Shown piece by piece: positions 25,213 through 37,561 of a stretch of DNA of 64,000 nucleotides. The notes beneath the pieces are model-generated. The model was given only the letters and a program-made list of their open reading frames with translations, made no database searches and was not told where the DNA came from. Source of the stretch: Hedera helix. Taxonomy: Eukaryota > Streptophyta > Magnoliopsida > Apiales > Araliaceae. Each line of letters starts with the position of its first letter. The stretch's first letter is position 1. The stretch spans positions 12,774,432 through 12,838,431 of the forward strand of contig OX359284.1 of the NCBI GenBank assembly GCA_947179155.2, given 5' to 3'. Made by a program: the position numbers and the translations under genes.

Positions 25213-25500
25213 CTATTTTTCAGTAGTTCTCAACTTTAGATCCGTTGAGACTTTCTCATTTTTCTCTGCATCTTTCAAATCATTCATCGAGCGGTAAACT
25301 TCGTCTTGGCATTCTTTTAATGCCAGTGCATACTTCCTCAAGTCGTCAGAATTACCATGCTCCTTAATATCTTCATGATATATCTTCAACACTCGTTCAA
25401 AGCCCAAATACCGTAAATTTTGACAGAAATCAAAAAATTCCTGAAATGTCAAAATTGATACTCTGCCATGTACTGGACATTTCGTCCACTTACACGACAT
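25213..25500 (-). CDS. virion-sense 95-codon ORF next to the intergenic region (unit B)
   Basis: The only uninterrupted frame of the viral array. It starts at ATG 25500 at the edge of the intergenic region and diverges from Rep, as geminiviral V2/pre-coat or movement genes do. The peptide starts with a Cys/His patch (CKWTKCPVHG), has an aromatic segment (FQEFFDFCQNLRYLGFERVL) and ends in a charged, probably helical tail. Between it and the C3 end only about 154 bp remain, so no coat protein gene fits. I cannot name the family from sequence alone. A truncated copy lies at 18512-18672. Confidence 0.55.
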   Translation of the reverse strand: MSCKWTKCPVHGRVSILTFQEFFDFCQNLRYLGFERVLKIYHEDIKEHGNSDDLRKYALALKECQDEVYRSMNDLKDAEKNEKVSTDLKLRTTEK

Positions 25501-25897
25501 TTTTAAAAAAAAAATGTAGTTTGGAAGGTCAGGGGTGGTAAAGCAGAAAATTTGTATATAATCATAAGGAAAGACAAGCCTTTAAAGTTATCCAATAAAG
25601 TGTTAACACGTGGCATCGGTGTCCCACCAAGTACAGACAAAAAGTACAGTGTGCAGTACGCGTACTGTTCCAAACTTGGGTGGGAAGAAAAGTTCAAATT
25701 TTGAAATTTAAAAAAACCTGCTTACTGTCACTAATTTTAATTTATTATTATATCTGAAAAATAATTGAAAAGACACAAAGCTTATTCTACAAGCTTTATC
25801 AAAATTTGAATTTTGAATTTTGAATATTAAAGTGTGAAAAATTCAAAATAGTATTGATTGCTACAGTAAAAGCACGTGCACGTGCGTACACGTCAAA
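25501..25897. promoter_or_regulatory. third, truncated geminivirus-like intergenic region
   Basis: Matches 18673-19099 with small deletions and stops within the ACGTG cluster at about 25897, before the origin hairpin. This is the right-hand junction of the array. No Rep follows. Confidence 0.85.
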
Positions 25898-25917
25898 TAA
25901 TCAATCACATTTATAAT

Positions 25918-25922
<5 letters not shown>

Positions 25923-25959
<37 letters not shown>
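25923..25959. repeat. (TA)n tract just outside the viral array
   Basis: About 37 bp of TA repeats some 25 bp right of the viral junction. Confidence 0.95.
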
Positions 25960-25961
<2 letters not shown>

Positions 25962-25981
25962 ACAAATAATATTCATCTTAT

Positions 25982-26720
25982 GAATTAAATAAATCATTTC
26001 ATATATATATCGTTATCATTTAATAGGCAATTTAAAGTTGTACGAAATTCAATTTCATGTTTAAAATAAACCTTTTATTTTAATTATAAAATTATTTAAA
26101 AATAAATTATTTATTTTTATTATATTTTTGAATTTTCAAAATACCAAAAAATAAACTATTTATTTTTTAGTTTTAAAAATCTACTCAAAATTACAAAACT
26201 GCCTCTAAAAATTCAAAATTTGCAAACAGGTCCCTAAAATTTCAAAAATTTGTAAATAGACCCCTAAAGTTTTAAAACTTTGCAAACAAACCCCTAAAGT
26301 TTCAAAAGAATTAAATAAATCATTCCATATATATATCGTTATCATTTAATAGGCAATTTAAAGTTGTATAAAATTCAATTTCATGTTTAAAATAAACCTT
26401 TTATTTTAATTATAAAATTATTTAAAAATAAATTATTTATTTTTATTATATTTTTGAATTTTTAAAATACCAAAAAATAAACTATTTATTTTTTTAGTTT
26501 TAAAAATCTACTCAAAATTACAGAACTGCCCCTAAAAATTCAAAATTTGCAACAAGGTCCCTAAAGTTTAAAAAATTTACAAACAGGCCCCTAAAGTTTT
26601 AAAACTTTGTAAACAGACCCCTAAAGTTTCAAAATTTTGCAAACAGACCCCTAAAGATTCAAAATTTTACAAACATGCCCTTGAAGTTTCAAAAAAATTC
26701 AAATAGACGCCCCTGAAGTT
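25982..26720. repeat. 326-bp tandem duplication with a roughly 30-bp minisatellite
   Basis: GAATTAAATAAATCATT starts at 25982 and again at 26308, followed by similar sequence for about 240 bp. Each copy ends in a minisatellite whose unit reads roughly GCAAACAGACCCCTAAAGTTTCAAAATT. It runs about three units in the first copy (26215-26305) and about six in the second (26545-26720). No coding is seen. Confidence 0.85.
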
Positions 26721-26941
26721 TAAGACTTTGCAAAAAGGCCCGACGCCTAGGCGCCTAGTTTACTATAACAGCACGGAATTTCGCGATTTTTGAATATTTG
26801 TTTCTTATTCCAAAACATAATTTTTGGAATTGATTTTCAAGACCCATGATTCTATATAATAAATGATGCCCAATAAATTGTTCTAAACACATACTCATAC
26901 GTATATGAAATCAAAACAATTAATAATTCGCATAAGTTTAG

Positions 26942-27334
26942 GTCTTGATACTACTGTTGGTTTGCAAAAACATGATATACATACAATCTAATTGTAATAG
27001 GGCAACATAAGCAAATAAAATCAGATTTTAAAAATTTTACGAATCAATAACCAGGATCTTTCTTATGCGATTATTATTAATTGATGAAGGATAAAAGATT
27101 TATAACTTTGTAGAACCAAGCTTCCACAGGTACAAGTTCAATTCCCTTTAATCCTTTGTGTTCTTCTACAAATTCACCGATTAGATTCCACGAATCAATA
27201 TCAGCTCCCCAAGTCTGAAGCCTTTAGAGGTGATCCACCAAGAAATTTATGAATTAAATAAGTAAATTTTTGTTTTCTCCAAATCATAGGTGGCTAGCCT
27301 TAATTCTCTCTCTTTCTAACTTCTTAGATGTAGA
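26942..27334 (-). mobile_element. copia 5' LTR fragment with adjoining primer binding site
   Basis: The plus strand TGTTGGTTTGC at 26955 starts a region closely related to the copia LTR at 5475-5860. To its left the minus strand reads GTAGTATCAAGACC, like a decayed initiator-Met tRNA binding site (TGGTATCAGAGC). That makes this a 5' LTR on the minus strand with its leader to the left. It is cut at 27334 by the next LTR-like block. Confidence 0.65.
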
Positions 27335-30280
27335 TGTAATACCCAAATATTTACAAGATTTGGAGATAAGATCTTAAATGATTTAATTAAAGGTTAAGGT
27401 TAAAAACCTAAAGTTGGAGAACTGAAATGTGTAGAAAATGAGTAAATATTTTTTTTCACCTAATTTATTTGTTAGTGATTAAATGTGAGAATATTATAAG
27501 GATACATGTGGAGAATTTATTAAGAAAATAAATTCAATTAAGAAGTGAATGTGATTATATTGATAAGTATATATATACCTAAAGTGTATTTGTTAGTCAA
27601 ATAAGAATATGAGTAAATTAATACCCAACAAAATTAATAAATTAATTAGTTTTAACATAGAGTAATAAGGAATATTGTGAAATATAATTAATTAGGTTAA
27701 TTATATTAGTTATGAATTAAAGTTATAGAAAAGTTAGAATAATTGCATAGGATGGCAATAATAAGAAGTTAATTAATTAAGTAATTAACTTAATTATCAA
27801 ATTATAATATAGAGTCCAAAAATGAATTTAAAACAAGCCCAATATTTTAATTGTTGTAAGTCTTATTGGTAATTATAAGGAGGTCCAAATAAATTTAAAG
27901 ATTTAGCCTCATGAAGAGTCCAAGTAATTTAATTACTACTAATGGACTAGCCCAAAAGGATTATATGTGTAAGTCCAACTTTTTAGTACAAAAATTCTTC
28001 AAATTAAGGCTGGAAAATACATAAACAGTTCTGCCTGAAAGTTTGTCGGCAATGATTTTTCGGTTATCTTTTTCGACTATCCAAAAAGTTTTTCGGCAAG
28101 TTTTTCATCACTTTTCTGCCCAGATCAGTTCTCCATCATCTCAGTAACTCAAATATGTAATTAGTTTTGAATAAAGTTATCATTTTCATGTTTTAAACTA
28201 AAATTTTCTTTGATGCATTATTACAAACACCTTGCATGTAATCTTTTAAAACTCAATTTTGTAAAAATTAAACAAAGATCATCAATCTCCATGCACACAT
28301 TCATCCTTATATCCCCTTGAACCCCTCATGGTTCCCAAACACAAACATATCAGTCCACAATAATCATTTCATAAAATACCAAGATTAAAAAATTATGAAC
28401 ACACATTAATTTAAGAAAGTAAAGAGGAAGTACTTTTAAACCTTGGTGCCTAATTTTGCTCTTTGGTTATCCCAATGGTCTAAAAAGGCTGATGTTTTCT
28501 TCTTCTTCTTCTCTGTCGGAGCTCTCTCTATCTCTTTTGCCTATGTCCTCTGTATGTTCATCTCACACGGACTGGTGCACCAAAAATAGTTCGTCCACTT
28601 CTTTATTTATGTTTTTCCATAACTTTTTTTGCCTTCTAGTCTATACTTATCAGTTGGAAAGAAAAATATAATGAAGGCCTAGAGTTTGTTGTTCATGACT
28701 GAGTAAATACAACTGGATGCTCCCCCTTCTCAACTGCTGCACAAGTCTATATTGACCCCTACCACAGCTCTTATACATGACATATTGGGTCTCTTTCCTA
28801 GCTACTGATAGAGGCTACTAAAACTACTCCATCAGCTGACTTTTTAGACAATCAAACCGTCCCATCCAACTGCCCAAAACAATCCCCTCTTGCTCTCATA
28901 TGAAGTTGGAGTCCCAAATTAATGTCACGTTTGTTTGTTTTTATTTTTATTTTTATATATGATATTCTAATGGGTTTAGGCTATTGAATTATGTCATGAT
29001 TTTAGCCTAGTTGTCGAAATGGCTTTAATGTCGAAATGTCATGATTTAGGAGTCATACTTATAACATTTGAAAGGTTCACTCAACAAACCCATTAACTAT
29101 AATTTGAAGCATACAAGCATATATAAATCCTACATATATATACATATACGTAATACATATAACATTAATATAATATATATCATTATATGCACTGATGATA
29201 ATACACCATCTTTATAACTTATACATTTATCACATGTATAAAAATTATTTCACCAAGTATAGAATTACTCCATAATAAATTAACACTTTTTGTGTAATGA
29301 ACCAACTATATTAAAAATAATAATAATGGAATTAATTCATTTATAAAATTAACACTTTTTGTATAACGAATCACTAATATAAAATAATTAATATTTGCCT
29401 CATTAATTATTTTAATTAACTCATTTAATTTATACATTTTTTTTTTGTACAACTAAATTTAATTATCCCTTTGCTCCATAAATTGCCCTTCAAACGATTA
29501 TTTAAATATTACCTACATTGATTTAATACACGAACTGTAAATTAAACATTAATTTAATTTACTAATTCAACATCCAATATTTATTTAATAAATATTAGTC
29601 CCTCACCCCATATTTTTAATTCACCTTTATTTGATATAATATTAAATATCATATCTTTATTCATATTACAATTAATCGTTGTAACCCAATTCTCATTATT
29701 AAATAAAAGAAAATAACTTTCTTTATTCAATTAATATATTAATTCACACATTTTTAATTAGTGAATTAACTCATTTCATATTTAAATTTATATTCGTTTG
29801 GCATAATATAATATATTAAGCCATTACATAAATATATATTACATTTATATGCAGTATATTAAAATAATGAGTTTTAGTTAACTCTCTTACTAAAATAAAA
29901 TACATGCATTAATTCACTATTTTATTTAAGTGAATTAATTACCCATTTATGAAATTTAATTCATAATAAATCCATTACCATTCAAAACTTAATATTCAAA
30001 TTATATTATTTCACAATGTAATTTTACACCAGTTTCTCAATTAATTAATATAAACCAATTAATTAATTTTCGTCGTGTTCATACATTATTTCGTAGTTAA
30101 TTCAAATCAATGAATTTAATAGTTTAATTAACTATAAATTCCCGTATCATCAAATATATATATACATAATTCAGATATATTTCTGTTCATTCAACCCGCT
30201 TCGTTTCATAATAAGAATTTCATATATTAAATTCTTATTTAAATATTATTTAAAATACATCGAAATTCTGGGTTGTCACA
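27335..30280. repeat. LTR-like block (TGTAATACCC...GTTGTCACA)
   Basis: Begins TGTAATACCCAAATATTTACAAG, related to the start of the 5.2-kb insertion at 13135, and ends CTGGGTTGTCACA. The 5-bp flanks (GTAGA and TTGTT) do not match, so it is probably a composite rather than one clean insertion; similarity to 13135 fades after about 28000. It has AT-rich stretches and no supported gene; the small open frame at 28456-28671 looks like noise. Confidence 0.5.
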
Positions 30281-30944
30281 TTGTTAGTCGTAGAATTAAG
30301 CTTCAGGTTCCGCTACTAATTTCCAGATACTCTTCAGAGTGCTCTCTACGATTATTGAGTAAACTCTACGAACTTCTTTTGACTGTACAATCGCAATGTG
30401 AATTCTTCGATTTTCTCTACAAGTGTGTCTGACTTTATGATCTTTGAGCATACTTTGTAATCTTCATTTTCCACAAGCTATGAGTTTAGTCTTCATGCTT
30501 GTTCTTACTTTACGATCTTTAACTGATTATTCTTCAATCGTAGAGTGCATCCTCCAGCTTTTCTTGCTCAATGTTTGTGATTTCTTTGCTCTTCTTCTTC
30601 TAAGCTTCATGTATCGTAGAGTGTACTTACTTTACAGTTTCTGCAGTTTCACTCATTTGCCCTGCGATCCTTGAGTTCTCCTATTTTGTTTCCTTTTCTG
30701 ACTTGTCCAACTCTTCAACCTAATCTGTTACATCTTTATGATAAAACTCTATATTTGGATTGAGCCTAATAAATTTAATCCCTAATGTCCTTACAATAAT
30801 ATTCTTTTAAGGACAATACAGAGTTTATCTTTTAGATTAACCTAACAAAATTGATCCCTAACTTAGTCTATCTTTTCAATTTTAGATCAACCTAACATTC
30901 TTGATCTCTAAGTCCTTTTACAATAATTATTCTTTTTAAAGACA
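30281..30944. other. unassigned sequence
   Basis: A 664-bp stretch with no recognisable gene or repeat terminus. It forms the left flank of the large Tekay insertion, whose GTACA duplication starts at 30945. Confidence 0.5.
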
Positions 30945-30949
30945 GTACA

Positions 30950-31664
30950 TGTGTGACGCCCCCAAATCATTATACTTTCTATAACTGATATGACGCTCAC
31001 TATAAATTCTAAATCATTAAGTTTATAAACGATTCCCTTATTCATAAACCTTATCAAACTGAATTTCAGAGTATCAATAATAACATGAACAATCCATATT
31101 ATCAATACCCTCATTCAATCCAATAGTTTCATAAACAAAGTTCTCATATTAATTACCAAAGATCTTTCATCATTTCATACTAAGTCATTGTAATCGATGC
31201 AAGGGACTTAATACTTATTTCTACCATTTTAATCTTAACATTTAGATATTTTATAACTTTAAATATCTAAGATTCACTGTATCAACAATAGGATGGTCCT
31301 TGGAATAGAAGAACCTTGCGATAAATGTTTGCATCTTTATCAGCGACAAGATTCCTTTTCTTACAGTACGCCTCATATCATTCAATGCCCTCACTTAGAT
31401 ATATATTATTATGGAGCTATATCTTCATATCGACATTCCCTATCTATATGAAGTTCACAATATTATTAACACACTTGTACTTGGAACAGAGGAATCTTGC
31501 AATGAATTGATTTCTTCATCGATGCTAAATCTCTAGTCTTACATCACTCATAATGTTAATCAATATCCTCATTTAGATAAATAGTTCTTATCAATACTAT
31601 ATTAATGTTTAACAATTCTAAGTCTTATAAAAGTAAATACATGACAAGAATATATGATTGAACT

Positions 31665-31719
<55 letters not shown>

Positions 31720-34006
31720 TATGGTTTGCTTGTTCGTATTACAAAGTCATCAAGACTATAACAAAAAGACAAGCAATATAAGAAAACATGTAAATTAGTC
31801 TAAGCATTTCTTCTTTTCTTTCTTTTTTGAGCCAGAGCTCTCGGGTTTGTCTGCAAATTAGTTTTATTCACAAGGGTGAGCGTACAAAAGCTTAACAACA
31901 CATAGTATATAAGTTAACTCACACCGATATAGATTTAAAAGATTCATATCTCAACAAAGGATATTTCAATTGTTTTAACATAGCAAAACTGGGTGGTAAT
32001 TAAACCAAGAACTATTATTCGTCTGTCTTTCGACTCCGAAACTATCAAGTGATATCTATAAGGGATCAACCTAATGACATCCTATGTTAAGCATAAAGTA
32101 CATTACACTGGACTAATCATGAACGGTGTTAAAAAAATTGTTCAACTCAGACTGTTTAACATGTAGAGGTTGCACCAAAATAATATGGTTTGACTAAAAG
32201 CTCAATAAAGAATCGCATTTCAATATTTCACGAATAAGGATTTATTTCTCAAGTTATGTCGAAACAATAGCAATAACTTTCATATCAAATATGTATAACA
32301 CGTTATTGCACAATATGTATAAATCATAAACAAAACAAGTAAACATAAGTGGATGAGAGAAAACTTGCTTTAAAACTAGGGTTTCCCGGTAAAGAGTTAA
32401 AAGCCTACATAATGGTTTATGCGTACCCGAATGTTAGTTTATCGAACTTTACTTCTTAATAAATGTTTTTATAACTTAACTAGACTATTTTCATAGGTGA
32501 AACGAATTATATAACCAATATGAAAAAGGCTTATTTTTGGATTTGTGGCAGCCTAGTTTGATGTCAGAATTAGCTAACTTGTAACGATCATAACTCATTC
32601 ATTTTAAAATATTTTTCAATCTTTCAAAATTTCACGCATTTATAACTTCTGCCTCTACAAATCATATTTTGACCAAAGTCCAAAATTCCTTGTAGAACTT
32701 AACAGAATTCGGCAAAAATGGGACTACTGAAAATTGGTTTCATATTTCTTTGACTTAATTGATAAAACATGATACCTTAAGCATTAATTTTCTAAGTTAA
32801 CATGTTCTAACAAACAATAACACTTAATAATATAAAAATAGCAAAATCATAAACCTTCGTATATAGAGTGTTATGACTTTTTCTCAAGAACACACGAAAA
32901 ATTCAGATAACGAAAAATCGTTCATGGTAACGACTTGGTGTTCTTGAGCTTTTAGATTTCATAATTGAAATAATTTGAGCAGTATAACTACTTGTAAAAG
33001 TGATTTCTTCTAATATATATGAAAAAAATTGAGCATTATAAATACTTATAAAAGTATATTTCTACTTTATACTTGAAGAAATTTAAACATTATACCTACC
33101 TTTACAAAGATTTGCTTAAGAACACATGAAGAACAAGGAGAACAAAAAATCGCACATAGTAATGACTTGTGTTCTTGAGCTTTTCTACAATATTATAAAA
33201 GAAAATTGAACATAACAACGACTAGAAATTTTACCTCTTGAAGTGTTAGCTTTTATACAAAATGATGCAAGGCTTCCACTCTTTGAAATTTAATAATAAC
33301 TCATAATACTTTAAAAATATAGTTATAGCTTGCTTTGCTCTTGAATTTTCTTTGTAAATGATGGAAACTAATGAAGATGGAGGCTTGTATTTATATGCTT
33401 TTTAAACCTAAGGTAGTTCGGTCTTTAGGACATAATCTAGCTTCTTGAACAAGTTTTTTTAAGCTTCTCTTATACACCACCTTAAGCTTGCAAAGCAAGC
33501 TCAATTAATCCCATATGTGGCTGGGTATACAAGGGCAAATAGGGGTCATTTCCACTTTTGTTTCAAGGTTAGTTTAGTCATTACATAGTCTCGTTTGATT
33601 ACAACTAAATACCAACCAACTTAGTTCATTTCTAAGTATTTCAATTAGTTGACTTTTACTATTCATGGTTGACTTGTCGTATTTATGCCGTATTATTTTC
33701 GTATCATTTTCGTATTTTATCCATATAATTTTTGTATTTATACGCTTATTTGTGAATAGTACTTTTCTAGGATTTAGTGTTTGAACCTTAGGGTTTTCAA
33801 AATTAGGATTTAGGTTACAATGTTTTTTTTCAATTTAGATTTTTGTCCTAAAATGACTTCTTGATTCTAATAAGTGTTTGGGTTGACTTCTTGAACCTAA
33901 ACAAAAAAATCAAATGCATAGACATTTCCCATATCACATATCAATTCAATATTTATTTATTCGTATAACTCATATTACAAGATTCTCAGAAGTTCGGAAC
34001 ATTACA
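30950..34006 (-). mobile_element. 3' LTR of the Tekay-like element
   Basis: 3057 bp, TGTGTGACG...CATTACA. It contains a (TA)n tract at 31669-31712. On the minus strand it is preceded by the purine-rich AAGTATGGGTGAA (34007-34019), the polypurine tract. It aligns with the scattered parts of the 5' LTR at 42.3-50.4 kb. Confidence 0.9.
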
Positions 34007-34053
34007 TTCACCCATACTTATAAGAATTTTTTTCTCAAAATTAGAGTATAAAA

Positions 34054-35040
34054 TTAAGAAAATAAATATGGATAATTTATCTTCATTTTGTCTTCTAACA
34101 CCTGTTTTTTCATATCAACGATCTTAACAGGAATCTTTTCATAACTTAAATCTTTCTTAATTTGGATTGGTTCGTAATTAATAATGTGTTTGTAGTCGGG
34201 TTTATAAGGACATAATACTGAAATATGAAATACATTATGTTTATATTCTAGTTCTAGAGGCAAGGCTACTTCATAAACTACCTCACCTATTCTCCTTAAA
34301 ATCTTGAATGGTCTTATAAACCTTGGACTCAATTTTTCTTTTTTTCCAAAACGAATCTTCTCTTTTCAGAGAGACGCTTTTACGAAGACATGACCTTCAA
34401 CTTCAAAGTCTTGTTGTTGTCTATGTTGATCCGCATATCTCTTTTATCGCTCTTGAGCAGCTCGTAATCTTCCTTGGATGAGTCGAACTACTTCTGTAGT
34501 TTGTTGAACCAACTCTGGCCCAAGCATTTATCGTTCACCAACTTCGTCCCAACACATAGGTGTTCTACACTTCCTCCCGTATAAGGCTTTATATGGTGGC
34601 ATTCCTATACTAGAGTGATAACTATTGTTATATGTGAATTTCACCATAGGTAAGTGATCTTCCCAACTTCCTTTAAAATCCATCATACATGCCCTCAACA
34701 TATCTTTCAACATTTGGATTGTCCTTTCAATTTGGCCATCAGTTTGTGGATAGTAAGTCGTACTTAATCTCAATTGTGTCCCAAGATGTTCTTGAAGACT
34801 TTTCTAAAAGTTTGATGTGAACCTTGGATCTCGATCAGACACGATTGAAATTGGAACCCCATGCCTAGATATAACCTCCTTAATATATAATTTGGCTAAT
34901 CTATCTAGGGTGAACTCCTTGATTAGTAGAAAGTGAGCAAACTTAGTTAGTTGGTCCACTATCAACCATATTACATCATGACCCTTTGTGTGGTTGAAAG
35001 TCTTACTAAAAAATTCATTGTAATATGGTCCCACTTCCAC
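34054..35040 (-). pseudogene. integrase and chromodomain-like C-terminus (Tekay-like)
   Basis: Three open pieces in broken order of frames. 34804-35040 has the core with IVDQLTKFAHFL and SDRDPRFTS (catalytic Asp). 34528-34773 has YYPQTDGQIERTIQ (catalytic Glu) and the ALYGRKCRTP block. 34054-34332 has the SPRFIRPFKILRRIG domain and a YEKIPVKIVD stretch that looks like the start of a chromodomain. Stops separate the pieces, so integrase cannot be made in full. Confidence 0.9.
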
Positions 35041-35499
35041 TCTGGAATTTATAACAGTTGCAACAAACTGCTTGGTCTTTGATGCTCTACCTTAACTCGT
35101 TGGCATGTTAACACCTACTAACAAATTTAGCCACCTCTTTCTTCATGTTTAGTCACAAAAAATGTTGAGTCATGTCTTTGTACATTTTGGTACTACTTGG
35201 ATGGACTGAAAACTTAGTACTATATACTTCTGACATAATCTCTTCCTTCAACTCTTGTACCGAAGGAACCCATATCCTTGATTCAAACATGATGATTCCA
35301 TCATTGTCCAATTTGAACTTATTGTTCACATTCTTAGTTATCTTATTTTTTATCTCCTTATACTCTCCATCATTTCTTGTATCTCCTTGATTTTCCCCAA
35401 CAATGTTGAGTGATCCTCCATTACAAATAACTTCCTTGTTGAAATGGAAGGAAGCCTCACTTCAATGTCGAGTTTAGTAAATTCTTTAAACAACTCATC

Positions 35500-36644
35500 T
35501 TGAGTTGTTAATACATTCAATTTCTCTTGATTCTTCCTACTTAGTGCATCTGCAACTACGTTGGCTTTCCCTGGATGATATAGGATTTCGTAGTCATAAT
35601 CCTTTATCCATTACAGTCACCATCTTTGCCTCATGTTTAGCTCCTGTTGTGTGAAAATATACTTCAAACTCTTGTAATCTGTATAAATTTCACACTTTTC
35701 TCCATATAAGTAATGCCTCCATCTTTTCAAAGCAAATACTACCGCTGCTAATTCCAGATCATGAGTAGGATACCTTATCTCATAATCCTTCAATTGTCAC
35801 GAAGCATAAGTAATGACTTTCCAATGTTGCATCAAAACGCAACCTAATTCTTTATGTGAGACATATCTATAGACTGCAAGACCTCCACTATTATCAGGTA
35901 ATGATAATATTGACACCTTGCTTAATCTCCTCTTTAGCTCTTAAAAGCTTTCTTCACATTCATCCGTCCATACATACTTCACTGTCTTCCTTGTTATGTT
36001 GGTTTATGGGGTTGCAATCTTTGAAAAGTCTTTGTTAAATCTCCTATAATACCCTACTAAACCTAAAAAACTTCCTACTTTGGTAGGTGTCTTTGGTTGT
36101 TCCCAATTCACCATCGCTTCAATCTTTGACGGATCCACAACAATCTCGTTCTTATCAATTACATGACCCAAGAATTTAACCTTTTATAGCCAGAACTCAT
36201 ATTTTGAAAATTTTGGCATAAAGTTATTCCTTTCGTAGGGTTGCTAGTATATTCCTCAAGTGTTCAGCATGTTCTTCTAGTGTTTTTGAGTATATCAAGA
36301 TATCATCGATGAACACCACTACATAATTGTCTAGACATGACCTAAAAACCCTATTCATTAAGTCCATGAATGCTGCTGGCGCATTCGTTAACCCAAATGA
36401 CATTACCAAGAACTCGTAATGTACATAGCGTGTTCGAAATGCTGTCTTTGGCATATCTTCTTTTCAGTTGATGATAACCCAACCGTAGATCAATCTTGGA
36501 GAAATGTTCGACTCCCTTCAATTGATCAAACAAGTCGTCAATCCTTGGTAATTGATACTTATTCTTTATGGTTAACTTATTCAGCTCACGATAGTTGACA
36601 CATAATCTCAAAGTTTCATCATTCTTTTTTGACAAACAACGCAA
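35500..36644 (-). pseudogene. reverse transcriptase and RNase H (Tekay-like)
   Basis: The frame at 36351-36644 has LCVNYRELN and FSKIDLRLGYHQ. The frame at 36224-36454 has FLVMSFGLTNAPAAF and VVFIDDILIYS, the latter with the FIDD catalytic pair intact. RNase H remnants lie at about 35500-36060 in damaged frames. The two RT frames overlap, showing an indel at about 36400-36450. Confidence 0.9.
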
Positions 36645-37196
36645 GTGCTCCCCATGGAGAAATACTAGGTTGAATGTACTTCTTTTTCAGTAATTCTTGT
36701 AGTTAAACCATTAATTCTTTCATCTTCACAAGTTTCATCCTATATGGAGCCTTCGAAACTGGTGCAATTCCAGGTGCTAAGTCGATGATGAACTCGATCT
36801 CTCTATCAGGTGGAAGACCAAATAAGTCATTAGGAAACACGTCCGTAAATTACCTTACAACTGTTATTTGATCTACATCTAACTCTTTCCCTTGAGTATC
36901 TACGATATAGGCCAAATAGTCTTGAAACCCTTTCTTAAGCAATCATTTTGCTTACATTGCTGACAAATAACGAGATTTTCTTGGTAATTCTCGTTGAAAA
37001 CAACCTTTGACTTTAACATTGTCATAAGGTTAACGCACTTCCGTTGGCAATCAATCATTGCTTTGTGATTAGCTAACTAATCCATGCTTATAATTACATC
37101 GAATTCTCCCAATTGGATAGGAATAAGATCTACACTTAACTCATGACCCTTAATCGCTATTCAACATTTCTTAAGGATGTTATTAGTCGATATTAT

Positions 37197-37493
37197 TTAC
37201 TTATTAACAATTTCTATGTCCAAGGGAAAATCTAAGTTCTCACTAGGCATGTTCAATTTTTTAGCGAATTCATGTGAAACAAATGAGCAAGTAGCACCCG
37301 AGTCATGTAGCGCATAAGCATTTATAGAGTTAATCAGAATGATACTTGACACTATATTTTGAGATGCAGTTGCATCTCTCACTGTCATGTTGAAGGTCCT
37401 TGCCGTTGGACAACCTAGGCCTCCCTGTGTAGTTATCGGTGAGATGTTACTTACCTTGCTCCCTCCAGCTTCTCCTCTCTTCTTCGGGCACAT
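37197..37493 (-). pseudogene. protease N-terminal half with upstream gag tail (Tekay-like)
   Basis: The frame holds INSINAYALHDSGATCSF, where DSGAT is the aspartic protease catalytic motif, then FAKKLNM. The C-terminal half continues at about 37000-37190 in disrupted frames. Confidence 0.85.
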
Positions 37494-37561
37494 CTTGGCT
37501 TAGTGTCATGTTGCTTCATAGTTGAAGTAGGTATCTTTCTTTGGGTTAGGGCAACTAGTTG

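Larger units (their letters stand above)
18512..25897. mobile_element. endogenous geminivirus-like tandem array
   Basis: Three copies of the same intergenic region lie head to tail. The shared CTTACTG landmark is at 18914, 21609 and 25721. The first spacing is 2695 bp. The second is 4112 bp and becomes 2645 bp after removing the 1462-bp solo LTR and its 5-bp duplication. Both match the 2.5-3.0 kb size of geminivirus genomes. The units carry Rep, a C4-like frame, C2 and C3 remnants, an origin hairpin and opposite-strand ORFs adjoining the intergenic region. Every coding region is broken or partial except one 95-codon frame. Confidence 0.93.

Noticed and set aside
28456..28671. 71-codon plus-strand frame as a small gene
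   Set aside because: Ser/Leu/Phe-rich composition, no homology recognised, inside LTR-like sequence.
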